A stretch of DNA of 64,000 nucleotides, from the NCBI RefSeq assembly GCF_900105125.1, contig NZ_LT629750.1, positions 186,001 to 250,000 on the forward strand. Reading direction: 5' to 3'. Below, in pieces: positions 52,507 to 60,480 of this stretch (position 1 is the stretch's first letter; each line of letters starts with the position of its first letter). A program made the position numbers and the translations under genes. Source of the DNA: Bradyrhizobium canariense. GTDB lineage: Bacteria; Pseudomonadota; Alphaproteobacteria; Rhizobiales; Xanthobacteraceae. The notes under the pieces are model-generated. The model saw nothing but the letters and a program-made list of their open reading frames with translations, had not been told where the DNA came from and ran no database searches.

Positions 52507-54879
52507 GTGTCGAAATTCGCGTACCGTCTGGTTGTTACCTTGGCATTTGCACCGCTGTTTTGCCAGCCGGCGCCGGCCAAACTGTTATCCGCGACAAATC
52601 CTTCCGACACCTCGTCGACGGCTTCTCCGGGAGCGACGTCAAATTCAACCGCCCTTCCGGCCATCACAGTACGGACGCCGCCGAAGCCCCGGCCGCAAAG
52701 CGTGCGTGTTGCCAGGCCGCACCCGAAGCGTGCCGCCACGGCTGCCTTGGGCGCCAATGGAACTGCGCAAACGGCAGCGCCGGGATCAGGGGCTCCTGAT
52801 ATCGGCAATGGGCCGGTCGGGCCGCCGAACATGGCAAGCCAGATGACGGTGACGGGCGAAGAGCTCAATGCACGGCCGGTGACGCGTCCGGGAGAAATAC
52901 TCGAGGCGGTCCCCGGCCTGATCGTCACCCAACACAGCGGAGAGGGCAAAGCCAACCAGTATTTTCTGCGTGGTTACAATCTCGATCACGGCACCGACAT
53001 GGCGATCTGGGTCGACGACGTTCCGATCAATATGCGAACCCATGCGCACGGGCAGGGCTATTCGGATTTGAACTGGCTGATGCCGGAAACCGTCAACACG
53101 CTCGAGATTCGCAAGGGGCCGTATTTTGCCGACGAGGGCGACTTCGCATCGGTCGGCAATCTTCACATCGGCCTGATCGACAGCGTCAACAAGAACATCG
53201 CCGAAATGACCGCTGGCAGCTTCGGCTATCAGCGAATCTTCGGCATGGGATCGAGCAAGATCGGTGACGGTACATTGCTCTATGCGGGCGAGGCCGGCGC
53301 GTATAACGGTCCCTGGGTCAATCCCGACGACATGCGCAAGATCAACGGTCTGCTGCGCTACACGCAAGGCACGGCGTTGGACGGAATTTCCATCACCGGC
53401 ATGGCCTATTCGAACAAATGGAATTCAACCGACCAGGTGCCGCAACGCGCCATTACGTCGGGCCAGATCGGACTGTATGGCGAGGAAGATCCGACCGATG
53501 GCGGCAACACCGACCGGTTCGCGCTCTCGGCGCGAATAGCCGGCACCGACGACGCTGGGTCATGGAAGGCCAATGCCTATGTCGTCAAAAGCGACCTCGA
53601 TCTGTTCAACGATTTCACCTACTTCCTGACCAAACCGACCCAGGGCGATCAGTTTCATCAGTACGACGGCCGCGTGATGACGGGCGCAAATGCGTCAAGA
53701 ACGCTTGACGGATCTTTCGCCGGCCGGCCGATGGAAACCACCTTCGGCATCCAGACCAGATATGACGATATCGACCTCGGCTTGACCGACACCTTTCAAC
53801 GCTCCTTCCTGTCGAACGTCCGCAGCGACAAGGTGGGAGAAGCGAGCGTTGGGATCTATGCCCAAAACATTGTCCACTGGACCGACTGGCTGCGGACCAC
53901 GACGGGCTGGCGCGGCGACTATTATGAGGCCCGTGTCGACTCGCTGTTCGATGCCAACAATTCCGGCAACGTCAGTGCTGCGATCGGCAGTCCCAAATTC
54001 ACCGCGGTGGTGGGCCCGTTCCACAAGACGGAGCTGTTCTTCGGGGCAGGTTACGGCATGCACAGCAACGATGCACGCGGCGCCACGATCACGGAAGAGC
54101 CGGTCGACAGGGTTCAAAATCCGACCGCGGCATCATTGCCGATCGGCGCGTCGCCATTGCTGGTGCAAACCAAGGGCGCGGAAGTCGGCGTTCGGACCAA
54201 AGTCGTTGCGGGACTGGATTCGTCGGTCAGCGTGTTTTTCCTCGATCAGGCCTCGGAGATCGTGTTCAATGGCGACGCGGGCGATACTTCGGCGAGCCGG
54301 CCCAGCCAGCGGTACGGGATCGAATGGACCAACAAATATCAGCCGGCTTCCTGGCTGACGCTGGACGGCGACCTCGCGCTGTCCCACGCGCGATTTGTCG
54401 GCTTCGACACCGCGCAGGCTGACCTCTACGCCTCGCTCGCCGGCTATCCGCAGGCGCAGATCGGCAACGCGCCCGGCAATTATATTCCCAACGCGCCCGC
54501 GATCGTGGCCTCTGCCGGGATCACGATCGGCGAGAAGACCGGCTGGTTCGAAACACTGCGCTGGCGCTATCTGGGGGCAAGCCCGCTCACGGAGGACAAC
54601 GCGTTCCGGTCATCTGCCACGAGCCTATTCAACGGCCGTATCGGTTACCGGTTGGAAAATGGCTGGCGCATTCAGCTCGACGTGCTCAATCTGCTCAACA
54701 CCAAGGCCGACCAGATCACTTACGCCTATGGATCGCTGATCAAGACCGACAGCCTTTATAATCTTTGCTACCCGGTCCAGACAGCGCCGACAGCCGTTTG
54801 CCAGAACGGTGTCATGGACTACGTTCTGCACCCGATCGAGCCGTTGGCCGTCAGGCTGACGATCGCCGGCGTGTTTTAG
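52507..54879 (+). CDS. TonB-dependent outer-membrane receptor, probable nickel uptake
   Basis: 790 residues from a GTG at 52507; signal peptide 1-24 (ending APAKLLS). A low-complexity Pro/Thr-rich stretch follows, with a possible TonB box near PAITVRT. Plug domain (about 115-240): RPGEILEAVPGLIVTQHSGEGKANQYFLRG and DHGTDMAIWVDDVPINMRTHAHGQGYSDLNWLMPETV. The remainder is the 22-strand barrel, ending in Phe. Several His residues on the plug (THAHGQGY) suit a metal chelate. The NikR operator in front argues for nickel. No inner-membrane permease genes are next to it. Confidence 0.9.
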   Translation: MSKFAYRLVVTLAFAPLFCQPAPAKLLSATNPSDTSSTASPGATSNSTALPAITVRTPPKPRPQSVRVARPHPKRAATAALGANGTAQTAAPGSGAPDIGNGPVGPPNMASQMTVTGEELNARPVTRPGEILEAVPGLIVTQHSGEGKANQYFLRGYNLDHGTDMAIWVDDVPINMRTHAHGQGYSDLNWLMPETVNTLEIRKGPYFADEGDFASVGNLHIGLIDSVNKNIAEMTAGSFGYQRIFGMGSSKIGDGTLLYAGEAGAYNGPWVNPDDMRKINGLLRYTQGTALDGISITGMAYSNKWNSTDQVPQRAITSGQIGLYGEEDPTDGGNTDRFALSARIAGTDDAGSWKANAYVVKSDLDLFNDFTYFLTKPTQGDQFHQYDGRVMTGANASRTLDGSFAGRPMETTFGIQTRYDDIDLGLTDTFQRSFLSNVRSDKVGEASVGIYAQNIVHWTDWLRTTTGWRGDYYEARVDSLFDANNSGNVSAAIGSPKFTAVVGPFHKTELFFGAGYGMHSNDARGATITEEPVDRVQNPTAASLPIGASPLLVQTKGAEVGVRTKVVAGLDSSVSVFFLDQASEIVFNGDAGDTSASRPSQRYGIEWTNKYQPASWLTLDGDLALSHARFVGFDTAQADLYASLAGYPQAQIGNAPGNYIPNAPAIVASAGITIGEKTGWFETLRWRYLGASPLTEDNAFRSSATSLFNGRIGYRLENGWRIQLDVLNLLNTKADQITYAYGSLIKTDSLYNLCYPVQTAPTAVCQNGVMDYVLHPIEPLAVRLTIAGVF

Positions 54880-54893
54880 GGAAGGCGGCTAAG

Positions 54894-55385
54894 CTAAAGC
54901 GAGCGGCTGACCGACAGCGGCGCGATGTTGCGCGGCCCCGGCGTGGCACGGCGGCCGGCCGCGGTGTAGGTATTGGGAATGGTGCGGCGCTGCATCTCGG
55001 TGTTGACGCCGCGCACGATGCTCTCGGACACCGCATGCGCGGTGGCCAGCACCGTGAGGTTGATCTGCAGCATCGAGCGAAACACGTCGTGATGGCGATG
55101 CAGCGTGGTCAAAAGCTCCGGCGCTGATTCCGACAGATATTTATGGCTGCCCTTCAGCTGCGTGAGCACGTTGACATAACGGCGCGTCAACTCGCTCTTC
55201 TTCGGTTCGAACGCCATCGCCTCGCGGATCTTGCCGGCGCGGACCAGCTCGGTTTCGCGCTCGATGAGGCCAAGCAAGGCGCTCATCACATCCATCAGGC
55301 CCTCGGCGAGCTTGCGTGCCTCGGCCGGCGTTGCGGCCATCGGGATCGGCGCGGCTGCTGGCTGGCGTTGCGGACGTTGTTGCAT
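54894..55385 (-). CDS. FlgN/FlbY-like flagellar protein
   Basis: 163 residues. A helical centre, AEARKLAEGLMDVMSALLGLIERETELVRAGKIREA, and KSELTRRYVNVLTQLKGSHKYLSE, resembles FlgN-type export chaperones for hook-associated proteins. The C-terminal tail is basic and less structured. It is the last gene of flgI-flgJ-(this), with 20 bases between it and flgJ, which supports a flagellar role. Confidence 0.65.
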   Translation of the reverse strand: MQQRPQRQPAAAPIPMAATPAEARKLAEGLMDVMSALLGLIERETELVRAGKIREAMAFEPKKSELTRRYVNVLTQLKGSHKYLSESAPELLTTLHRHHDVFRSMLQINLTVLATAHAVSESIVRGVNTEMQRRTIPNTYTAAGRRATPGPRNIAPLSVSRSL

Positions 55386-55404
55386 GTCTGGTTTTCCCCT
55401 GGAT

Positions 55405-55761
55405 TTAGCTGGTGCGGGCCTGCTGCATGATCAGCGTACGATAGACTTCGTGCGAAATACCGATGCCGCCGGCCTTGGCGAAGGATTTCGAATATTGTTC
55501 CGTCAGCATCGAGCGCCAAACGCCGGTGCCCGGCGTATTGCCGAATGGGCCTTCGCCACTGAGGCCGCTGGTCATCTGCGAGAACATCGAATTGATGAAC
55601 ATCGCCTCGAAATCGGTCGCTTGCTTCTGGGCCTTGGCCTGGACCTGCGGTGATACCTTCTGCAGGGCATTTGCCAGATCGTAATCCGGACGACCGGCAT
55701 AGTTCGGAATCCCGGCCGTGGCGGCGGGGCTTGTGATGGCGCTGTTCAAACCGGACTGCAT
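55405..55761 (-). CDS. flgJ: Flagellar rod-binding protein (FlgJ N-terminal domain)
   Basis: 118 residues from the ATG overlapping the flgI stop (TGATG). It covers only the rod-cap domain: KAQKQATDFEAMFINSMFSQMTSGLSGEGPFGNTPGTGVWRSMLTEQYSKSFAKAGGIGISHEVYRTL. The C-terminal muramidase domain of enteric FlgJ is absent, as usual in alphaproteobacteria, where a separate lytic enzyme (SltF) is used. Confidence 0.93.
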   Translation of the reverse strand: MQSGLNSAITSPAATAGIPNYAGRPDYDLANALQKVSPQVQAKAQKQATDFEAMFINSMFSQMTSGLSGEGPFGNTPGTGVWRSMLTEQYSKSFAKAGGIGISHEVYRTLIMQQARTS

Positions 55762-56894
55762 CACATCACCTCGATGTCGGCTTCGATCGCGCCCGCGGCC
55801 TTGATGGCCTGCAGAATGCCGATCAGGTCGCGTGGGCCGATGCCAAGGCCGTTGAGGCCATCGACCAGCTGCTGCAGCGAGACGCCGTCCTTTACCAGGG
55901 CGAGTTTCTTGCCGTCTTCGGTAACCCCGACGCGCGTGTTCGGCGTCACCACGGTTCGCCCGCGCGACAGCGGATTGGGCTGGCTCACCTGCGGGCTTTC
56001 GGAAATCGTGACGGTCAGATTGCCCTGGGCCACGGCGACGGTGGCGACGCGGACGTCGCGGCCCATCACGATGATGCCCGAGCGCTCGTCGATGATGATC
56101 TTGGCCGCCAGATCAGGCTCGACCTGCAGCTGTTCGATCTCGGTCAGGAACGCGACGACGTTGCCCTTGAACTCCGGCGGGATCGAGAGCTGCACCGTCG
56201 AAGGATCGATCGGCTCGGCGGTCTTGACGCCGAGATAGTCGTTGACCGCAGCGGCGATGCGCTTTGCCGTGGTGAAGTCTGAGTTGCGCAGCGAGAGCCG
56301 CACATTGGGCAGGCGATTGAGCGCGAATTCGATTTCGCGTTCGATGATGGCGCCGTTGGCGATCCGGCCGACCGTCGGCACGCCGCGAACGATCTTGGCG
56401 GCTTCGCCTTCGGCCTGGAAGCCGTTGATCGCGACCGAACCCTGCGCCACGGCGTAGACGTTGCCATCGGCGCCGAGCAGGGGGGTGACGAGCAGGGTGC
56501 CGCCCTGCAGATTCTTGGCATCTCCGAGCGAGGACACCGTGACGTCCATCCGCGTGCCCTGGGTGCCGAACGGCGGCAGATTGCCGGTCACCATCACCGC
56601 GGCGACGTTGCCGGTGCGCATGGTGACGCCGGGCGCGATCTTGACGCCCATGCGCTCGAGCATCGCTTGCAGCGATTGCTTGGTGAAGGGCGCGTTGTTC
56701 AGGGTGTCGCCGGTGCCATTGAGGCCGACGACGAGGCCGTAGCCGACCAGCTGGTTCTGCCGGACGCCTTCGATGTTGGCGAGATCCTTGATCCGGGACG
56801 TCGCCTGCGCGGGCATTGCCGGCAGCGCGAATGCAAGCGCCAGCCATGCGGCGCAGGCTCCCCGAAATACTCTCGCCGAAAACACGCTTTGCAT
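55761..56894 (-). CDS. flgI: Flagellar P-ring protein FlgI
   Basis: 377 residues with a signal peptide (cleavage after PAQAT). RIKDLANIEGVRQNQLVGYGLVVGLNGTGDTLNNAPFTKQSL and SLGDAKNLQGGTLLVTPLLGADGNVYAVAQGS are FlgI hallmarks. It forms the periplasmic P-ring around the rod. First gene of a three-gene operon read from a sigma-54 promoter at 56979-56992, divergent from fliX. Confidence 0.97.
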   Translation of the reverse strand: MQSVFSARVFRGACAAWLALAFALPAMPAQATSRIKDLANIEGVRQNQLVGYGLVVGLNGTGDTLNNAPFTKQSLQAMLERMGVKIAPGVTMRTGNVAAVMVTGNLPPFGTQGTRMDVTVSSLGDAKNLQGGTLLVTPLLGADGNVYAVAQGSVAINGFQAEGEAAKIVRGVPTVGRIANGAIIEREIEFALNRLPNVRLSLRNSDFTTAKRIAAAVNDYLGVKTAEPIDPSTVQLSIPPEFKGNVVAFLTEIEQLQVEPDLAAKIIIDERSGIIVMGRDVRVATVAVAQGNLTVTISESPQVSQPNPLSRGRTVVTPNTRVGVTEDGKKLALVKDGVSLQQLVDGLNGLGIGPRDLIGILQAIKAAGAIEADIEVM

Positions 56895-56978
56895 CCTCTG
56901 CTCCCCGCTGAGGTCGTAACTTGGGTCTTGCGTTGGATCCGCGCGCCACTCCCATGACAGCGGTCCGCCATTAACTAT

Positions 56979-56992
56979 GCGAGCGCCGTGCC
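56979..56992 (-). promoter_or_regulatory. Sigma-54 promoter of flgI operon
   Basis: On the minus strand TGGCACGGCGCTCGCA, with GG and GC separated by exactly 10 bases. The TGGCACG half is a full match to consensus. It lies 85 bases before the flgI start in the 271-base fliX-flgI gap. Confidence 0.75.
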
Positions 56993-57109
56993 ATCTCCTG
57001 TTTCTGATTTAGCGATTTGATTTTGCTGGATAAAATGTTGAGGTCAGGTCACGCTCTGTTAGCCCTTGCAGTGGCGAAACTGCCCCTCACGGCAGATTTT
57101 GCCGGGCTA

Positions 57110-57124
57110 TTTACGCTCCATTAA
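57110..57124 (+). promoter_or_regulatory. Candidate CtrA binding site of fliX
   Basis: TTTA-CGCTCCA-TTAACC, one mismatch from TTAA-N7-TTAA, about 42 bases upstream of the fliX start. In Caulobacter fliX is a CtrA-activated class II gene, so the position is meaningful. Confidence 0.5.
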
Positions 57125-57165
57125 CCATAACGGGGCGAAGCTCGCGGCATACAGCGAGAAGCACC

Positions 57166-57579
57166 ATGCGCATTTACGGACCGAACGGCACCACCCTGGG
57201 GTCTCCCGCTTCGAGCACAAGGCGAACCAGCTCGAGCAGCTTCGCCTTGCCGGAAGATACCGCATCGGCCTCCGAAAGCCGGGCGCTCAGCGCGCCTAAG
57301 GCGACGGCGAATATCGATGCGTTGCTGGCGCTGCAGGGGATCGAGGATCCGACCGAGCGGCGCAAGCGATCGGTGCAGCGCGGCAAAGGCGCGCTTGACG
57401 TGCTCGACGACCTCAAGATCGGACTGTTGTCCGGCAGTCTCAATGCTTCCACAGTGAGCCGGCTGCGCGACGCCGCCGCCAACCTCAAATCCTCGTCCGG
57501 CGATCCCGGTTTGGATGCGGTGTTGTCCGAGATCGAATTGCGGGTCGAAGTGGAACTCGCCAAGGCCGGGCAGTTCTAA
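57166..57579 (+). CDS. fliX: Flagellar assembly regulator FliX
   Basis: 137 residues. RIYGPNGTTLGSPASSTRRT and IDALLALQGIEDPTERRKRSVQRGKGALDVLDDLKIGLLSG match FliX, which in Caulobacter couples completion of the basal body to activation of sigma-54 genes through FlbD. The divergent arrangement with flgI is the same as in Caulobacter. Serine-rich disorder at residues 10-45 is typical. Confidence 0.93.
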   Translation: MRIYGPNGTTLGSPASSTRRTSSSSFALPEDTASASESRALSAPKATANIDALLALQGIEDPTERRKRSVQRGKGALDVLDDLKIGLLSGSLNASTVSRLRDAAANLKSSSGDPGLDAVLSEIELRVEVELAKAGQF

Positions 57580-57610
57580 GCCGCAGGTTCCAGGCTCTGT
57601 TGGTGTCCGT

Positions 57611-58015
57611 TCAGGCGGCTGCCTTGGTCTGGCCGTCGTAGCGGCGTTGCGCCGCCAGCACCTCCTTGAGATGGCACTCGGCCCAATCGCGCAGCGGATC
57701 GACCGCTTTGGCTAATGTCACGCCGAGCGGGGTGATCGAATATTCGACCGTTACCGGAACGGTTGCGATGGCGCGCCGGCGCACGAGGCCGTCGCGTTCG
57801 AGGCTCTTGAGCACCTGCGACAGCATCTTCTGCGAGATGCCCTCGATCGTGCGGCGCAGCCGATTGAACCGCATCGGATCTTCCCTCAGCAGCAACAGGA
57901 TCAGCACCGCCCATTTGTCGCCGACGCGATCCAGGATCTGGCGGGTCGGGCAGTCGGCCGAATAGGCATTGGGGGCTTTCACGGCGGTTACTCCGGCGTA
58001 ATCAGGTGACTTCAA
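57611..58015 (-). CDS. HxlR family transcriptional regulator
   Basis: 134 residues from a TTG at 58015; a GTG at 57982 is an alternative. DCPTRQILDRVGDKWAVLILLLLREDPMRFNRLRRTIEGISQKMLSQVLKSLERDGLVRR is the HxlR winged-helix. It retains the N-terminal Cys (DCPT), which senses thiol-reactive or aldehyde stress in several members. Divergent from the NmrA-like oxidoreductase, with an inverted repeat between them. Confidence 0.92.
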   Translation of the reverse strand: MKSPDYAGVTAVKAPNAYSADCPTRQILDRVGDKWAVLILLLLREDPMRFNRLRRTIEGISQKMLSQVLKSLERDGLVRRRAIATVPVTVEYSITPLGVTLAKAVDPLRDWAECHLKEVLAAQRRYDGQTKAAA

Positions 58016-58044
58016 AGTGCTCTCTTAACACCTACAATCTTTTT

Positions 58045-58068
58045 GATATCTAGTCACTATTAGATACC
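58045..58068. promoter_or_regulatory. Candidate HxlR operator
   Basis: GATATCTA-N8-TAGATACC, arms of eight with one mismatch, between the divergent HxlR and NmrA-like genes, 24 bases from the oxidoreductase start. AT-rich symmetry is typical of HxlR/MarR operators. Confidence 0.55.
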
Positions 58069-58092
58069 AGAAAGCCGAAAGAGAGCCCCCTC

Positions 58093-58704
58093 ATGAAAAT
58101 CGCAGTCATCGGCGCGTCGGGAAATGCCGGCTCGCGCATCGTTGCCGAGCTTGCCCGCCGCGGCCATGCCATTACCGCCATCGTTCGTAACCCTGAGAAA
58201 ATCGCGCCACGGCCAAACGTCGTTGCCAAGCGGGGCGACGTGATGGATCCGGGTTCCCTGGCAAAGCTGCTGGCCGGTCACGACGTCGCCGTCAGTTCCG
58301 TCCACTTCCTCGACAGCGACCCGGCAAAACTGATCGCGGCTGCCAGTGATTCGAAGGTCGGCCGTTATCTCGTCGTTGGCGGCGCCGGCAGCCTCGAAGT
58401 GGCCCCCGGCGTCCCGTTGGTGACGACGCCAGGGTTCCCCGTGGCATACAAGCCTGAGGCGGAGAAAGGCGCTGTCTTTCTCGACCTGCTTCGGCGGCAA
58501 AAGGAACTAAATTGGACGTTCCTGTCGCCTTCCGCCCTGTTCACGGCGGGCGAGCGAACCGGCAAGTTCCGCCTTGGGACCGATCAGCTTCTGACCGCGC
58601 CGGACGGAAAAAGCTGGATTTCCTTCGAGGACTTCGCAGTTGCACTCGCCGACGAAATCGAACGCCCAGCCCATATCCGCGGGCGTTTCACGGTTGGCTA
58701 TTAA
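58093..58704 (+). CDS. NAD(P)-binding oxidoreductase, NmrA/atypical SDR family
   Basis: 203 residues. A glycine-rich N-terminus (MKIAVIGASGNAGSRIVAELARRGHAITAIVRNP) and later YLVVGGAGSLEVAPGVPLV. No SDR catalytic Tyr-x3-Lys is obvious, consistent with the quinone-oxidoreductase or sensor-like NmrA branch. It probably answers the same signal as the HxlR gene. Reaction unknown. Confidence 0.87.
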   Translation: MKIAVIGASGNAGSRIVAELARRGHAITAIVRNPEKIAPRPNVVAKRGDVMDPGSLAKLLAGHDVAVSSVHFLDSDPAKLIAAASDSKVGRYLVVGGAGSLEVAPGVPLVTTPGFPVAYKPEAEKGAVFLDLLRRQKELNWTFLSPSALFTAGERTGKFRLGTDQLLTAPDGKSWISFEDFAVALADEIERPAHIRGRFTVGY

Positions 58705-58875
58705 TCGAGCAGGGGGCTGCCTTGATGCGGCCACAGCCGGGGCAGGGCAGCGTTAAGTCCTTGGGGACGGAGCTTCTTTTGGAAGGGCCGATATTGTCTG
58801 TCACATGACGCCGCTATATAAGGCGCGCGCGGACGGACCCTTTTTCGACCGCCTCAACGCACAGATAGGCTGACC

Positions 58876-59286
58876 TTGGAAAAGTTGAAAAATTATCGAC
58901 CCTCCGAAAAAGAGCCTTTCATGAACGACCGCCAGCGCGATTATTTTCGCGCCAAGCTGCTGGCGTGGAAGGACGAGATCCTGCGGGAATCGCGCATCAC
59001 GCTGCAGACCCTCCAGGAAGAGAACGTCAACCATCCTGATCTAGCTGATCGGGCATCCTCTGAGACCGATCGCGCGATCGAACTGCGTGCGCGCGATCGC
59101 CAGCGCAAGTTGATCTCCAAGATCGATGCCGCGCTGCAGCGCATCGAGGACAACACCTACGGCTATTGCGAAGAGACCGGGGAGCCGATTTCGCTGAAGC
59201 GGCTCGAAGCCCGCCCGATCGCCACGCTCTCGGTCGAAGCGCAGGAGCGCCACGAGAAGCGCGAGAAGGTCTATCGCGACGAGTAG
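58876..59286 (+). CDS. dksA: DksA/TraR family transcription factor
   Basis: 136 residues from a TTG at 58876 (MEKLKNYRPSEKEPFMNDRQ); an ATG at 58921 would give a shorter form, but the extra residues look family-like. A coiled-coil with the DLADRASSETDRAIELRARDRQRKLISKIDAAL pattern should enter the RNA polymerase secondary channel. The globular end, YGYCEETGEPISLKRLEARPIATLSVEAQERHE, has a single Cys, so a classical four-Cys zinc site is missing. That is usual in alphaproteobacteria. Confidence 0.9.
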   Translation: MEKLKNYRPSEKEPFMNDRQRDYFRAKLLAWKDEILRESRITLQTLQEENVNHPDLADRASSETDRAIELRARDRQRKLISKIDAALQRIEDNTYGYCEETGEPISLKRLEARPIATLSVEAQERHEKREKVYRDE

Positions 59287-59622
59287 GCGACGTCGCCGCG
59301 AAGACGGACACGCGGCGCTGTCTTGTGCCGACGCAGTAACAGCGAGTCGATCACGCTCGAAGAACGCGTCGGTTGATCGTCGTTAGGTCAATCCGGCCTG
59401 ACCCATAAAATTCTTCTCCGCCGAGCACCGCGCCGGCTCCGGTTGGCGCGACGAAGCAATCAACATTCGCCAACCACGAAGACGCCCGAACAAGCGTTGA
59501 AGAGGCGAGCGGCGCCAAGCGCAATTCAACGACGCTAAAAAGATATCCTCGAAGTGGTTCGGACCGAGCTCTCGAATACTGCAGCCGGGTTAGGCGCCCA
59601 ACTCATCAGACGCCGGATTCGA
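59287..59622. other. 336-base gap without a recognisable gene
   Basis: No open frame with coding character, no clear terminator or promoter consensus. It lies between dksA and the convergent DUF1801 gene. Confidence 0.6.
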
Positions 59623-60018
59623 CTATCGGGCTCGTGAGCTGTTCAGGGCTGCAGCGGCGCGTATGAGTGTCTTGAAGGCAGCCTCATCTATTTCATCACC
59701 CTCATGGAGATCGATCGCGCGCCTGGTGTTGCCTTCAAGGCTGGCATTGAATAGTCCCGAAGGGTCCTTGAGCGAAGCGCCCTTGGCGAAAGTCAGCTTC
59801 ACGACGCTCTTGTACGTCTCGCCGGTGCAGATCAGCCCGTCGTGAGACCAGACCGGGACGCCTCGCCACTTCCACTCCTCGACCACCTCAGGGTCAGCCT
59901 GTTTGATGAGCGCGCGGACATGGGAGAGTGTCTTGCCTCTCCAGTCGTCCAGTTCCTTGATCCGTGCGTCGATCAGCCGGGAAGGGGACTCGCCCTTGGT
60001 CGTTGCGCTCTTTTTCAT
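59623..60018 (-). CDS. DUF1801 domain protein
   Basis: 131 residues. The small DUF1801 (YdhG-like) fold is seen in RIKELDDWRGKTLSHVRALIKQADPEVVEEWKWRGVPVWSHDGLICTGETYKSVVKLTFAKGASLKDP. Function unknown; fold relatives include the iron-chaperone-like Fra/YdhG group. Its start overlaps the stop of the upstream small gene by four bases (ATGA). Confidence 0.85.
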   Translation of the reverse strand: MKKSATTKGESPSRLIDARIKELDDWRGKTLSHVRALIKQADPEVVEEWKWRGVPVWSHDGLICTGETYKSVVKLTFAKGASLKDPSGLFNASLEGNTRRAIDLHEGDEIDEAAFKTLIRAAAALNSSRAR

Positions 60019-60218
60019 GGTGCTTGCACCTCATTCGGCTGTTTTTCTGTCTTGCGAAGGTACCAATCACCCATCATCCGCGCCAGCCTGCATGAGGCCG
60101 GAATCTGCTCCTGCATTCCGCCCAGATCCAATCGCAATTCCTGGAACGAGCCACTCAATTCAGAATGCAGATCCTTCGGGTCGATCCCGAGTTTCTTCTT
60201 CAGGAATTCGTCGCTCAA
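60015..60218 (-). CDS. Small hypothetical protein coupled to DUF1801
   Basis: 67 residues, mixed-charge and helical (LKKKLGIDPKDLHSELSGSFQELRLDLGGMQEQIPASCRL). No family recognised. The four-base overlap with the DUF1801 gene supports a real, co-translated gene. Confidence 0.6.
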   Translation of the reverse strand: MSDEFLKKKLGIDPKDLHSELSGSFQELRLDLGGMQEQIPASCRLARMMGDWYLRKTEKQPNEVQAP

Positions 60219-60480
60219 TCCGCCCGCACAGGTGTAAAGGGTTCGCTGTCACCGCACAGGTGCCGTCTTGTTTGTGCCAACTGTCGCGAGCATGGCGCGA
60301 TGCGCTTGCGGTCATCAGCGATGCGCGCGCCTGAACTGCGGGACGCTTTGCCCAGCTCGGCAAAATCAGGCGTTCGTCCAGCGCAAAGGCAATCAAACGT
60401 ATCGTCCTGACGCGCTTGTCAAAGGCCGGACATGGTGCTCAATTGTCGCTAGTTCGAACCTGCATTGGGAATGGCGGCTG

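Noticed and set aside
60268..60480. N-terminal extension of the hydratase frame to 60268
   Set aside because: The added 71 residues are Cys/Arg-rich, overlap the divergent small gene's promoter area, and lack similarity to the family, which begins near the ATG at 60481.
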